Source of the DNA: Candidatus Bariatricus faecipullorum
GTDB taxonomy: Bacteria > Bacillota > Clostridia > Lachnospirales > Lachnospiraceae
NCBI GenBank assembly: GCA_019118525.1
Contig: DWYV01000051.1
Span: forward strand, 1-38,984
Length of the DNA: 38,984 nucleotides
Reading direction: 5' to 3'
In this document: positions 8,467 to 17,257 of the stretch, piece by piece
Numbering within the stretch: position 1 is the stretch's first letter
Layout of the letters: each line of letters opens with the position of its first letter
Translations under genes and position numbers: made by a program
Notes under the pieces: model-generated
Databases searched by the model: none
What the model was told of the DNA's origin: nothing
The model's input: the letters and a program-made list of their open reading frames with translations, nothing else

Positions 8467-9018
8467 GTGAGCATAGAGTATGAGCTGAAGCGTTCCGACA
8501 GAAAGACTCTGGCGGTGGAAATCCGGGAGGACGGTTCTGTCCTGGTCCGGGCGCCCCGCCGGATGCCCCTTTCTGCTGTCGAGGCCTTTCTGGCAGAGAA
8601 GCAGGACTGGATTCAGGAAAAAAGCAGGAAACAGAAAGCCCGGGAGCAGAAGGCAGAAAAAGTCCGGCCGCTGACGGGCGGGGAAAGAACCTTTTACCGG
8701 GAAAAGGCCCGGGAAGTTTTCCAGGATAGAACTTCTTTTTACGCAGGCAGGATGGGCGTAAGTTACGGACGGATTGCCATCCGGGAGCAGAAGACCCGCT
8801 GGGGGAGCTGCAGCGCAAAGGGCAGTCTGAATTTTAACTGGAAGCTGATTCTGGCTCCGGCAGGCGTGCTGGACTATGTGGTAGTGCATGAACTGGCCCA
8901 CAGAAAAGAGATGAACCACTCCGCCCGGTTCTGGGCAGAGGTGGAGAAAATTATGCCGGATTACCGGAAGTACCGGGACTGGCTGCGGGAAAACGGTTAC
9001 GCCTTACAGAAATTTTAG
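8467..9018 (+). CDS. YgjP-type zinc metallohydrolase (DUF45/M48-like)
   Basis: A 183-aa protein. The zinc motif is HELAH (H141, E142, H145) with a third His at residue 151 in MNHSARFW, preceded by the family hallmark TRWGSCSAKGSLNFNW. Distant relatives are SprT and M48 peptidases. The chosen start is GTG 8467, 6 bases past the stop of the previous gene, giving the usual N-terminus (SIEYELKRSDRKTLAVEI); a longer in-frame start at 8332 would overlap the previous gene by 130 bases. The ribosome site is weak (GGGGT), which suggests translational coupling. As the last gene of a metal-chaperone operon it may be a client of those chaperones. Confidence 0.85.
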   Translation: MSIEYELKRSDRKTLAVEIREDGSVLVRAPRRMPLSAVEAFLAEKQDWIQEKSRKQKAREQKAEKVRPLTGGERTFYREKAREVFQDRTSFYAGRMGVSYGRIAIREQKTRWGSCSAKGSLNFNWKLILAPAGVLDYVVVHELAHRKEMNHSARFWAEVEKIMPDYRKYRDWLRENGYALQKF

Positions 9019-9023
9019 ATAAA

Positions 9024-9051
9024 AAGCCCTTGACGAAAAGAGGGCTTCTTT
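9024..9051 (+). terminator. Terminator of the metal operon
   Basis: AAGCCCT (9024-9030) pairs with AGGGCTT (9041-9047), followed by CTTTTTAT. Its loop and right arm overlap the leuS promoter, an unusually compact arrangement. Confidence 0.65.
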
Positions 9052-9058
9052 TTATAAT
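9030..9058 (+). promoter_or_regulatory. leuS promoter
   Basis: TTGACG (9030-9035), a 17-base spacer, TATAAT (9053-9058). It is nearly consensus, and its start of transcription near 9065 opens the T-box leader. Confidence 0.8.
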
Positions 9059-9064
9059 AAAACA

Positions 9065-9306
9065 GTATATGAAATGACGCTGAAGAGGAGTAGTAGGAGC
9101 CTGACGTTTTCAGAGAACTGCCGGAAGGTGCGAGGCAGCAGGCGGATGCTTCGAACTCGCCTCGGAGTTCTTCTGCTGAACAGACCGGTAGGCAGAAGCG
9201 GGAATTCCCGTTACAGAATCGAAAGTGCGCCGGCCCGGGAGGGCAGGGCGAAAAAGAGTGGTACCGCGGAAGTCTTCCGTCTCTTTGGAGATGGGAGGTT
9301 TTTTTA
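9065..9306 (+). promoter_or_regulatory. T-box leader of leuS (Leu specifier)
   Basis: The conserved T-box reads AGAGTGGTACCGCG at 9255-9268, followed by a terminator stem and a run of seven T (9299-9305). The long Stem I region lies at about 9075-9190. In the specifier loop GAACTCGCCTCGGAG, the codon CTC (9156-9158) is Leu and is followed by a purine, as T-boxes require. Uncharged tRNA-Leu should stabilise the antiterminator and allow leuS transcription. Confidence 0.9.
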
Positions 9307-9370
9307 TTCTGCCGAAAACAGGGCAGTATGCGGTTTTGGGTGAGAAGAGAATTCAGGAGGATGAGAAAAA

Positions 9371-11797
9371 ATGGCCACACCTTATAATCACAGAGCAATC
9401 GAGAAAAAATGGAAGGAACGCTGGGCGGAAAAACCGGTGAATCCCCGGAACGACGAAAACGGGAATCCGAAGCCGAAATACTACTGCCTGGATATGTTCC
9501 CCTATCCGTCCGGAAACGGACTTCATGTAGGACACTGGAGAGGGTACGTTATCTCTGACGTATGGAGCCGTTACAAACTGCTCCAGGGATATTACATCAT
9601 CCACCCCATGGGCTGGGATGCGTTCGGCCTTCCGGCTGAAAACTATGCCATCAAGATGGGCGTACATCCGGCAAAATCCACGGCGGAAAACGTAGCCAAC
9701 ATCAAACGGCAGATTAACGAAATTTCCGCTCTCTATGACTGGGACATGGAAGTCAACACTACAGACCCGAAGTTCTATAAATGGACCCAGTGGATTTTTG
9801 TAAAAATGTTCAAAGAAGGGCTTGCCTATGAGAAGGAATTCCCCATCAACTGGTGTCCTTCCTGCAAGACCGGACTTGCAAATGAAGAAGTAGTAAACGG
9901 AAAATGCGAGCGCTGCGGCACGGAAGTGACGAAGAAAAACCTCCGTCAGTGGATGCTGCGGATTACCAAATATGCGGACCGTCTGCTGAACGACCTGGAC
10001 AAACTGGACTGGCCGGAAAAGGTGAAAAAGATGCAGACAGACTGGATTGGAAAATCCTACGGCGCAGAAGTGGATTTCCCGGTTGACGGAAGAGAAGAGA
10101 AGATTACCGTGTACACAACCCGGCCGGATACCCTTTACGGAGCCACCTTTATGGTACTGGCGCCGGAGCATGCGCTGGCAAAAGAACTGGCCACCGACGA
10201 AACCCGGGAAGCAGTGGAACAGTACATTTACGAGGCGTCCATGAAATCCAACGTGGACCGTCTGCAGGACAAGGAAAAGACCGGTGTATTTACCGGCTCC
10301 TACGCCATCAATCCGCTGAACGGAGCGAAAGTGCCAATCTGGCTTTCCGACTATGTACTGGCGGATTACGGTACCGGCGCTATCATGTGCGTGCCGGCGC
10401 ATGACGACCGTGACTTTGAATTTGCCACCAAGTTCAACATTCCGATTATCCAGGTTATCGCCAAGGATGGAAAAGAAATTGAACATATGACAGAGGCCTA
10501 TACCGAGGCGTCCGGAACCATGATTAACTCCGGGGAATGGAACGGGATGGAGTCCGCTGTGCTGAAAAAAGAAGCGCCCCACATCATTGAGGAGCGGGGA
10601 ATCGGACGGGCGACCGTAAACTATAAGCTCCGTGACTGGGTATTCTCCCGCCAGAGATACTGGGGAGAACCGATTCCGATTGTACACTGCCCAGACTGCG
10701 GCGCCGTGCCGGTACCCGAGGACCAGCTTCCGCTGACCCTGCCTGAGGTAGAATCCTATGAACCGACGGGAACCGGAGAATCTCCGCTGGCCGCCATCAC
10801 CGACTGGGTGAACACCACCTGTCCGGTGTGCGGAAAGCCGGCAAAACGGGAGACCAACACCATGCCCCAGTGGGCAGGGTCCTCCTGGTATTTCCTGCGG
10901 TATGTGGATAACCACAACGATGAGGAACTGGTTTCCCGGGAAAAAGCAGACGCCATGCTCCCGGTAGACATGTATATCGGCGGCGTAGAGCATGCGGTAC
11001 TGCATCTTCTGTACTCCCGGTTCTACACCAAGTTCCTGTGCGACATCGGAGTGATTGACTTTGACGAGCCCTTTACCAAACTTTTCAACCAGGGTATGAT
11101 TACCGGAAAGAACGGTATCAAAATGAGCAAGTCCAAAGGAAACGTGGTTTCCCCGGACGACCTGGTAAGAGATTACGGCTGCGATTCCCTGCGGATGTAC
11201 GAACTGTTTGTGGGACCGCCGGAACTGGACGCAGAGTGGGACGACAGAGGAATCGACGGGGTATACCGTTTCCTGAAAAAACTGTGGAACCTGCTGATGG
11301 ACAGCAAAGACAAAGAGATTCAGCCTACAAAGGAAATGCTGAAGGTAAGAAATAAACTGGTGTACGACGTAACCACCCGTCTGGAGAGTTTCAGCCTGAA
11401 CACGGTTATCTCCGCATTCATGGAGCATACCAATTCCCTGGTAAGCATCGCCAAAAAAGAAGGCGGCGTGGACAGGGATACGCTGGATACCCTGGCCGTT
11501 CTCCTGGCTCCTTTTGCGCCTCATATGGCAGAGGAAATCTGGGAGGAACTGGGCAACACGATTTCCGTATTCCAGGCAGGCTGGCCCACTTATGATGAGT
11601 CCGCCATGAAGGATGACGAAATCGAGCTTCCCGTGCAGATTAACGGAAAGACCCGGGCCGTGGTTACACTTTCCGCGGAAGTGTCCAAAGAAGACGCCCT
11701 GGCAGCAGGAAAGGAAGCTATTGCGGATAAGCTGACCGGAAATGTTATCAAAGAAATTTACGTGCCGAAGAAGATTATTAACTTCGTAATGAAATAA
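9371..11797 (+). CDS. leuS: Leucyl-tRNA synthetase
   Basis: An 808-aa class I synthetase that charges tRNA-Leu. The HIGH signature appears as LHVGH within PYPSGNGLHVGHWRGY, the CP1 editing insertion follows (it includes TTRPDTLYGATFMVLAPEH), and the KMSKS loop is KMSKSKGNVVSPDD. Zinc-type Cys pairs CPSCK and CERCG lie in the connective region. The anticodon-binding and C-terminal domains are complete, ending VPKKIINFVMK. The start is set by AGGAGG at 9356-9361. It is regulated by the T-box directly upstream and is a single-gene unit closed by the terminator at 11811. Confidence 0.98.
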   Translation: MATPYNHRAIEKKWKERWAEKPVNPRNDENGNPKPKYYCLDMFPYPSGNGLHVGHWRGYVISDVWSRYKLLQGYYIIHPMGWDAFGLPAENYAIKMGVHPAKSTAENVANIKRQINEISALYDWDMEVNTTDPKFYKWTQWIFVKMFKEGLAYEKEFPINWCPSCKTGLANEEVVNGKCERCGTEVTKKNLRQWMLRITKYADRLLNDLDKLDWPEKVKKMQTDWIGKSYGAEVDFPVDGREEKITVYTTRPDTLYGATFMVLAPEHALAKELATDETREAVEQYIYEASMKSNVDRLQDKEKTGVFTGSYAINPLNGAKVPIWLSDYVLADYGTGAIMCVPAHDDRDFEFATKFNIPIIQVIAKDGKEIEHMTEAYTEASGTMINSGEWNGMESAVLKKEAPHIIEERGIGRATVNYKLRDWVFSRQRYWGEPIPIVHCPDCGAVPVPEDQLPLTLPEVESYEPTGTGESPLAAITDWVNTTCPVCGKPAKRETNTMPQWAGSSWYFLRYVDNHNDEELVSREKADAMLPVDMYIGGVEHAVLHLLYSRFYTKFLCDIGVIDFDEPFTKLFNQGMITGKNGIKMSKSKGNVVSPDDLVRDYGCDSLRMYELFVGPPELDAEWDDRGIDGVYRFLKKLWNLLMDSKDKEIQPTKEMLKVRNKLVYDVTTRLESFSLNTVISAFMEHTNSLVSIAKKEGGVDRDTLDTLAVLLAPFAPHMAEEIWEELGNTISVFQAGWPTYDESAMKDDEIELPVQINGKTRAVVTLSAEVSKEDALAAGKEAIADKLTGNVIKEIYVPKKIINFVMK

Positions 11798-11810
11798 AGG
11801 GCATATACAG

Positions 11811-11852
11811 GGAAAAGGCGCAGGCAGTGGAGACACGTCCTGCGCCTTTTCC
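11811..11852 (+). terminator. Terminator after leuS
   Basis: A perfect 14-bp stem (11811-11824 with 11839-11852) whose 3' arm ends CTTTTCC, so the U-tract lies partly inside the stem. Confidence 0.7.
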
Positions 11853-11917
11853 TTAAAGCGGATGATATCCATCGTATTATGAAAATGCCAGAGGCAGTAA
11901 ACAGGATGTGAGGTAAA

Positions 11918-12631
11918 ATGAGCAGAGAACAAATCAGGAAAACACAATTCCATATAGCAGGCAAAAGAATCGAGGTATATCCCAGCCCGGAATCTGACAG
12001 TGCCGTAGTGTATGTGAATACCTTTGCAGAGGAAGGCGATAAGGTGTATCAGGCATTATGCGGTATGGACTGTTCTGATTTTACGCTTGTAGCAGTCAGC
12101 AGCCTGAAATGGAATCACGATATGGCACCCTGGGATATTCCTTCAGTCTTCGAAAAAGATACTCCCTGCACCGGCGGCGCTGATAACTACTTACAGCTTT
12201 TGACAGAAGAAATTATGCCGCGGGCAGAGAAACTGGTGCATGGCGTTTCGTGGCGGGGGCTGGCAGGCTATTCCCTCGCCGGGTTATTCGCTGTGTACTC
12301 GCTGTACCGGACAGCAGTTTTTTCAAGAATCGCAAGTATGTCCGGCTCCCTATGGTTTCCGGGACTCATGGAGTATATCGCTTCCCATGAGATGAAAAGG
12401 CTCCCTGAATGCGTTTACTTTTCCATTGGAGACCGGGAGAGCAGGACGAAAAACCCTTATCTGCAGACAGTACAGGAAAATACGGAAAAAATTCAAAGTC
12501 TCTATGCAGGCTATGGCATTGATACGTTCTTTCAGCTCAACCGGGGCAATCATTATAAAAACGCCGTTCAAAGAACGGCAACAGGTATTTCGTGGATTTT
12601 GAACAGAACCGGGCCGCGCAATACATATTGA
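11918..12631 (+). CDS. Putative alpha/beta-fold esterase
   Basis: A 237-aa protein with no signal peptide. The nucleophile elbow GYSLAG has Ser119; an acid residue in FSIGDRES and the His of NRGNHY complete a plausible catalytic triad. The order resembles the Fes/IroE-like putative esterase group (PF00756-type), enzymes that cleave ester bonds including siderophore esters, but no siderophore genes are nearby. TGAGG lies 5 bases upstream of the ATG. Its stop codon overlaps the -35 of the riboflavin operon promoter, so the two units are packed but independent. Confidence 0.7.
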   Translation: MSREQIRKTQFHIAGKRIEVYPSPESDSAVVYVNTFAEEGDKVYQALCGMDCSDFTLVAVSSLKWNHDMAPWDIPSVFEKDTPCTGGADNYLQLLTEEIMPRAEKLVHGVSWRGLAGYSLAGLFAVYSLYRTAVFSRIASMSGSLWFPGLMEYIASHEMKRLPECVYFSIGDRESRTKNPYLQTVQENTEKIQSLYAGYGIDTFFQLNRGNHYKNAVQRTATGISWILNRTGPRNTY

Positions 12632-12656
12632 CGTCCGGGAAAAACGGTGCTATGAT
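12628..12656 (+). promoter_or_regulatory. Riboflavin operon promoter
   Basis: TTGACG (12628-12633), a 17-base spacer, TATGAT (12651-12656). Transcription would start near 12663, about 20 bases before the FMN aptamer. The -35 overlaps the stop codon of the preceding esterase. Confidence 0.75.
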
Positions 12657-12681
12657 GAATAAGACAAATACATAAATGCAT

Positions 12682-12790
12682 AATCTTCAGGGCAGGGTGC
12701 AAGTCCCTACCGGCGGTAAAGCCCGCGAGCCGTAAGGCATGATTCGGTGAAACTCCGAAGCCGACAGTACAGTCTGGATGAGAGAAGAAA
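12682..12790 (+). promoter_or_regulatory. FMN riboswitch (RFN element)
   Basis: The conserved RFN blocks appear in order: CTTCAGGGCAGGGTG, CCCTACCGGCGGT, AGCCCGCGAGC, GATTCGGTGAAACTCCG, AAGCCGACAGT, and a GGATGAGAGAAGA close. It binds FMN and shuts down the downstream riboflavin genes when flavin is abundant. Confidence 0.97.
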
Positions 12791-12862
12791 ATGGTCAGCC
12801 AAAACCGCATTCCGGAACAGATTCAGGAACGCGGAAAGAAGCTGGCATATGCTGGACAGAAT

Positions 12863-12895
12863 GCTCTGAGATGGGAAACCGTTTCAGAGCTTTTT
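12863..12895 (+). terminator. FMN-riboswitch terminator
   Basis: GCTCTGA (12863-12869) pairs with TCAGAGC (12884-12890), extended by a GA/TT pair, and is followed by TTTTTA. It lies between the aptamer and ribD and is the likely expression platform. About 120 bases then remain before ribD with no further gene. Confidence 0.8.
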
Positions 12896-13015
12896 ATTTG
12901 CCGGGAAACACTGTTTCCTGCCAGATAAAGCGCTTCGCGGGATGCCCAAACAATTCTTTTTCCAAATCCGAACAATCTTTCAAAAAGCCCCGAACATGCA
13001 GAAAGGAGAAAAGTC

Positions 13016-14137
13016 ATGACAGACAAAGACTATATGCTGCGGGCGGTAGAACTGGCAAAAAACGGCGAAGGCTGGACCAGTCCCAATCCGCTGGTGGGAG
13101 CCGTGATTGTAAAAGACGGCCGGATTATCGGCGAAGGCTGGCATGCAAAGTACGGAGAACCCCATGCGGAGCGGAACGCCATCGCCTCTCTGACGGAACC
13201 GGCCGACGGCGCTACCCTTTATGTGACGCTGGAGCCCTGCTGCCACTATGGAAAGACGCCGCCCTGCACGGAGGCCATCCTGGAACAGAAGATTTCCAGA
13301 GTTGTTATCGGTTCCCGGGACCCGAACCCCAAAGTGGCGGGAAAAGGGGCCGCCATGCTGCGGGAAGCAGGCTTACAGGTGGAGGAGGATTTTCTCCGGG
13401 AAACCTGCGATAAGCTGAACCCGGTATTTTTTCACTATATTACCCGGAAAACTCCCTACGTGGTGATGAAATACGCCATGACCGCAGACGGAAAGACGGC
13501 CACCAGGACGGGAGCTGCCCGGTGGGTCAGCGGGGAGGAATCCAGGCGCCAGGTTCACCGGCTGCGCCACCGCTGCCGGGGAATCATGGTGGGAATCGGG
13601 ACGGTACTGGCCGATAATCCGGTGCTGAACGCCAGACTGGAAGGAGCCCGCAGCCCCGTCCGGATTATCTGCGACAGCAGCCTGCGGATTCCGGAGGACA
13701 GCAGAATCTGTCAGACCGCAGGAGAGCACCGGACGATAATCGTTTATGCCAGGGAGAATCCCCAAAAAGCAGAAAGACTGGCGGCCCTTGGCGTAGAGAC
13801 GCTGTACTGTCCCGGTGAAGACGGGGAAGTGGATTTAAAAAAGCTGATGGAGATTCTGGGAGAGCAGAAGATAGACAGCATTCTCCTGGAAGGAGGCGGG
13901 ACCCTGAATGAGAGCGCCCTCCGGGCCGGAATCGTCCAGAAAGTACGGGCCTTTCTGGCGCCGAAACTGTTCGGCGGAGCGCAGGCACCTACCCCCGTGG
14001 CGGGTCTGGGCGCAGAGTCTCCCCAGGAAGCGGTGAAGCTAAAGCTCCAGGAAGTGACCGCCCTGGGGGAAGACCTGATGCTGGAATATGATGTAGAGAC
14101 AGGAAGGGAGGAAGAGCCTTGTTTACCGGAATCATAG
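13016..14137 (+). CDS. ribD: Bifunctional pyrimidine deaminase/reductase RibD
   Basis: A 373-aa enzyme that deaminates and then reduces the pyrimidine intermediate of riboflavin synthesis. The deaminase half holds the zinc site HAERNAI and EPCCHYGKTPPC; the reductase half begins near residue 145 (PYVVMKYAMTADGKTATRTG) and contains LLEGGGTLN. The length is typical. AAAGGAG precedes the ATG. It is first in the FMN-riboswitch operon, and its 3' end overlaps ribE by 19 bases. Confidence 0.97.
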   Translation: MTDKDYMLRAVELAKNGEGWTSPNPLVGAVIVKDGRIIGEGWHAKYGEPHAERNAIASLTEPADGATLYVTLEPCCHYGKTPPCTEAILEQKISRVVIGSRDPNPKVAGKGAAMLREAGLQVEEDFLRETCDKLNPVFFHYITRKTPYVVMKYAMTADGKTATRTGAARWVSGEESRRQVHRLRHRCRGIMVGIGTVLADNPVLNARLEGARSPVRIICDSSLRIPEDSRICQTAGEHRTIIVYARENPQKAERLAALGVETLYCPGEDGEVDLKKLMEILGEQKIDSILLEGGGTLNESALRAGIVQKVRAFLAPKLFGGAQAPTPVAGLGAESPQEAVKLKLQEVTALGEDLMLEYDVETGREEEPCLPES

Positions 14138-14778
14138 AAGAACTGGGAACGATAAAGAGGATTGCCCTTTCCGGTTCCTCCGGTCAGGTGACCATCCAGG
14201 CCCGGAAAGTACTGGAAGGGACAAAAGTGGGAGACAGCATTGCGGTCAACGGCATCTGCCTGACCGTGACTTCCCTCCGGCCGGACGGGTTTACTGCGGA
14301 CGTGATGGCAGAGACGGTGCGCAGAAGCAGCCTTTCTCAGGCGGGGAACGGCGACCCGGTTAACCTGGAGCGTGCCATGGCGGCAGACGGCAGGTTTGGC
14401 GGACATATCGTATCCGGACACATTGACGGCACCGGGAAAATCGTTCAGTACCGGAAGGAAGAAAACGCAGTCTGGGTGGAAGTGGAAACTTCCGGGGACC
14501 TGCTGCGCCTGATTGTGGAAAAAGGTTCCATCTGTATGGATGGAATCAGCCTTACCGTTGCCGCAGTCGGAAATAGCAGCTTTCAGGTATCCGTTATTCC
14601 CCATACCGGGGAAGAGACCACTCTGCTGAAAAAACGGGCAGGCAGTCTGGTAAATCTGGAAACAGATATCATAGGGAAATACGTGGAAAAGCTGATAAAA
14701 ACGGAAAAGGCAAAAGAATCATCAGACGGAAAAGATTCCGGGGGCATGACCATGGAATTTCTGGAAACTTATTTATAG
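14119..14778 (+). CDS. ribE: Riboflavin synthase alpha subunit
   Basis: A 219-aa enzyme that converts two lumazine molecules to riboflavin plus the diaminouracil. It shows the two lumazine-binding repeats: FTGIIEELG at the start and [13 protein letters not shown] at about residue 93. The start is TTG at 14119, set by GGGAGG and by the invariant FTGIIE N-terminus. It begins inside ribD, suggesting translational coupling. The C-terminal tail after residue 195 is Lys-rich and ends [11 protein letters not shown]. Confidence 0.95.
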   Translation: MFTGIIEELGTIKRIALSGSSGQVTIQARKVLEGTKVGDSIAVNGICLTVTSLRPDGFTADVMAETVRRSSLSQAGNGDPVNLERAMAADGRFGGHIVSGHIDGTGKIVQYRKEENAVWVEVETSGDLLRLIVEKGSICMDGISLTVAAVGNSSFQVSVIPHTGEETTLLKKRAGSLVNLETDIIGKYVEKLIKTEKAKESSDGKDSGGMTMEFLETYL

Positions 14779-14794
14779 ATGGAGGAGACGGAAC

Positions 14795-16006
14795 ATGAAA
14801 CAGCAGTATCATACGATTGAAGAAGCGCTGGAGGAGCTGCGTGCGGGCAGAATTATCCTGGTGACGGACGACCCGGACCGGGAAAACGAAGGCGATATGA
14901 TTTGCGCGGCAGAATTTGCAACTCAGGAAAACATCAATTTTATGGCGACCCACGCCAAAGGGCTGATTTGTACGCCCATGAGCGCCGCACTGGCGGAAAA
15001 GCTGGGATTTCCCCAGATGGTATCGGAAAATACGGACAACCACAGTACAGCTTTTACGGTATCGGTGGACTATGTGGAGACGACGACGGGAATCTCTGCA
15101 GAGGAACGGGCGCTGACCATGCGAAAATGCGTGGAGGATTCTGTCAGACCGGAGGAATTCCGCAGACCCGGACATGTGTTTCCCCTGGTGTCCCGCAAGG
15201 GCGGCGTGCTGGTGCGAAACGGTCATACGGAGGCCACCGTGGATATGATGCGCCTGGCCGGACTGAAAGAATGCGGCGTGTGCTGTGAGGTCATGGAGGA
15301 GGACGGAACCATGATGCGGACGCCGAATCTGTGGAAGCTGGCAGAGAAATACGGGCTGAAATTTATTACGATAAAAGAACTGCAGGATTACTGCCGGATC
15401 CATGAAAAACACGTGATTCAGGAAGCCTCTGCCCACATGCCGACGAAATTCGGAGATTTCCAGATTTACGGCTATGTCAACGATATCAGCGGAGAGCACC
15501 ATGTGGCCCTGGTAAAAGGGGATTTGGGAGACGGGGAAAACGTTCTCTGCCGGGTGCATTCCGAGTGTCTGACCGGAGACACCTTCGGGTCCCGGCGCTG
15601 TGACTGCGGGGAACAGCTCCAGAGAGCCATGGAGCAGATTGAAAAAGAGGGGCGGGGCGTTCTGCTCTACATGCGTCAGGAAGGCCGCGGCATTGGACTG
15701 ATTAACAAACTGAAGGCCTATCAGCTCCAGGAGCAGGGGCTGGACACGGTGGAGGCCAACATCCGTCTGGGATTTGCCCCGGATTTGCGGGAATACTGGA
15801 CAGGCGCCCAGATTCTGGCCGACCTTGGGGTAAAATCCCTGCGGCTTCTCACCAATAATCCGGAGAAAGTATACGGCCTGGAAGGCTTTGGACTGACCAT
15901 AAACGAGCGGGTGCCCATCGAAATAGAGCCCCAGAAATACGATGCATTTTACATTCGGACGAAAAAAGAGAAAATGGGACACATTTTCAGACAGATAGAG
16001 GTATAA
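14795..16006 (+). CDS. ribBA: Bifunctional DHBP synthase / GTP cyclohydrolase II
   Basis: A 403-aa fusion feeding both branches of riboflavin synthesis. The N-terminal DHBP synthase (about residues 1-200) contains [17 protein letters not shown] and [11 protein letters not shown]; the C-terminal GTP cyclohydrolase II contains the zinc site [18 protein letters not shown] and [16 protein letters not shown] precedes the ATG. Both catalytic signatures are intact. Confidence 0.97.
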   Translation: MKQQYHTIEEALEELRAGRIILVTDDPDRENEGDMICAAEFATQENINFMATHAKGLICTPMSAALAEKLGFPQMVSENTDNHSTAFTVSVDYVETTTGISAEERALTMRKCVEDSVRPEEFRRPGHVFPLVSRKGGVLVRNGHTEATVDMMRLAGLKECGVCCEVMEEDGTMMRTPNLWKLAEKYGLKFITIKELQDYCRIHEKHVIQEASAHMPTKFGDFQIYGYVNDISGEHHVALVKGDLGDGENVLCRVHSECLTGDTFGSRRCDCGEQLQRAMEQIEKEGRGVLLYMRQEGRGIGLINKLKAYQLQEQGLDTVEANIRLGFAPDLREYWTGAQILADLGVKSLRLLTNNPEKVYGLEGFGLTINERVPIEIEPQKYDAFYIRTKKEKMGHIFRQIEV

Positions 16007-16021
16007 AAGGAGGAATTCAAA

Positions 16022-16495
16022 ATGAAAGAAATTCAGGTACTGGAAGGAAAAGTAGTTGCAAAAGAAGGAATGAAGGTGGGAATCGTAGCTTCCCGGTTTA
16101 ATGAGATTATCGTAAACAAGCTGCTGGGCGGAGCCGTGGACGGCCTGGTGCGCCATGGCGTGGAAGAGGACAATATTACGGCCGCCTGGGTGCCGGGAGC
16201 CTTTGAAATTCCCGTGACCGCCCTGAAGATGGCAAAATCCGGGAACTACGACGCCATCATCTGTGTAGGCGCTGTTATCCGGGGCGACACCACCCATTAC
16301 GATTACGTGTGCAATGAAGTATCCAAGGGGATTGCCCAGGCCGGGATGAGCACCGGAGTTCCGGTTCTCTTTGGTGTGATTACCACGGAAAACATTGAGC
16401 AGGCCATCGCCCGGGCAGGAAGCAAGGCCGGAAACAAAGGCTATGACTGTGCGCTGTCAGCCATTGAGATGGTAAATGTACTGGAGCAGATATAA
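16022..16495 (+). CDS. ribH: Lumazine synthase
   Basis: A 157-aa enzyme joining the ribitylaminouracil and dihydroxybutanone phosphate to make dimethyl-ribityl-lumazine. Visible family motifs are [36 protein letters not shown] and [19 protein letters not shown] precedes the ATG. Its stop overlaps the next start (TAATG), so the HAD gene is translated with it. Confidence 0.97.
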   Translation: MKEIQVLEGKVVAKEGMKVGIVASRFNEIIVNKLLGGAVDGLVRHGVEEDNITAAWVPGAFEIPVTALKMAKSGNYDAIICVGAVIRGDTTHYDYVCNEVSKGIAQAGMSTGVPVLFGVITTENIEQAIARAGSKAGNKGYDCALSAIEMVNVLEQI

Positions 16496-17166
16496 TGGAA
16501 AAACTGCTGATTTTTGATTACGACGGGACGATTCATGAGACCATGCGGATCTATGAGCCCGCCTTTCGGAGCACCTTTGCCTGGCTGATGGAAAATGGCT
16601 GGGCAAAAGAGCGGGAAATCCCGGCCAGGCAGGTGGCCGGCTGGCTGGGCATGAACAGCCGGGAGATGTGGCAATCCTTCCTGCCGGAACTTCCGGAGCC
16701 GGTTCAAAGGAAAGCCGCAGCCATGACCGGACATGTCATGGCAGAAGGAATCCGTGCCGGAAAAGCGGCCTGGTATCCGGGTGCGGAAGAAGCACTGGAC
16801 AGACTGAAAGCAGAAGGATACACCCTTGTAGTACTGAGCAACTGCCGGGTGGAATACCGCCGGACCAGCTGGGAAGTATTTGGAATGGGGAAATGGTTTT
16901 CGGAGTTTTATGACTGCGAAACCTATGGATTTGCACCAAAGACAGAAATCATCCGGGAAGTGGAGAAAAAATACGGACCGCCGTCTGCGGTTATCGGAGA
17001 CCGCAGAAGCGACCTGGACTGCGCGAAGGCGGCCGGGTGTCTGTTCATCGGCTGTGCCTATGGCTTCGGGACTTCCAAAGAGCTGGAAGGAGCCTCGGCC
17101 CTGGCGGAATCGGTGAGAGAGCTTCCGGAATTGGCCTCCAGGTTATTACTGAATAACAAAATATAA
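16495..17166 (+). CDS. HAD-superfamily phosphatase at the end of the rib operon
   Basis: A 223-aa HAD hydrolase. Motif I is FDYDGT (nucleophile D8, acid D10), motif II lies in VVLSNCRVE, and motif III/IV is IGDRRSDLDCAKAAG. A helical cap lies between residues 15 and 90. Its start shares a base with the ribH stop. Riboflavin synthesis needs a phosphatase for the ribitylamino-uracil phosphate after RibD, and in Bacillus and E. coli that step is done by HAD enzymes encoded elsewhere. Position makes this a good candidate for the step; a phosphoglycolate-type role is the alternative. Confidence 0.85.
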   Translation: MEKLLIFDYDGTIHETMRIYEPAFRSTFAWLMENGWAKEREIPARQVAGWLGMNSREMWQSFLPELPEPVQRKAAAMTGHVMAEGIRAGKAAWYPGAEEALDRLKAEGYTLVVLSNCRVEYRRTSWEVFGMGKWFSEFYDCETYGFAPKTEIIREVEKKYGPPSAVIGDRRSDLDCAKAAGCLFIGCAYGFGTSKELEGASALAESVRELPELASRLLLNNKI

Positions 17167-17167
17167 C

Positions 17168-17226
17168 TTCCGGTAAGGATATTCATCCTTTATAATGGTA
17201 TCAGGGACAGTGTACCTCTGTCCCTG
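17168..17226 (+). promoter_or_regulatory. Possible promoter and downstream hairpin before the DUF4405 gene
   Basis: TATAAT at 17191-17196 has a poor -35 (TTCCGG at 17168). Just after the predicted start lies CAGGGACAG (17202-17210) paired with CTGTCCCTG (17218-17226). The hairpin lacks a good T-run (TATTTA), so it could be a weak terminator of the rib operon or an operator. Confidence 0.35.
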
Positions 17227-17257
17227 TATTTATGGCGAAAACGGAAAGGAGCCTGTT

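Noticed and set aside
6320..8818. Very long minus-strand ORF opposite the metal operon
   Set aside because: Low-complexity translation without domains, an antisense shadow of well-supported genes; the same holds for the long minus-strand frames opposite leuS and ribBA.
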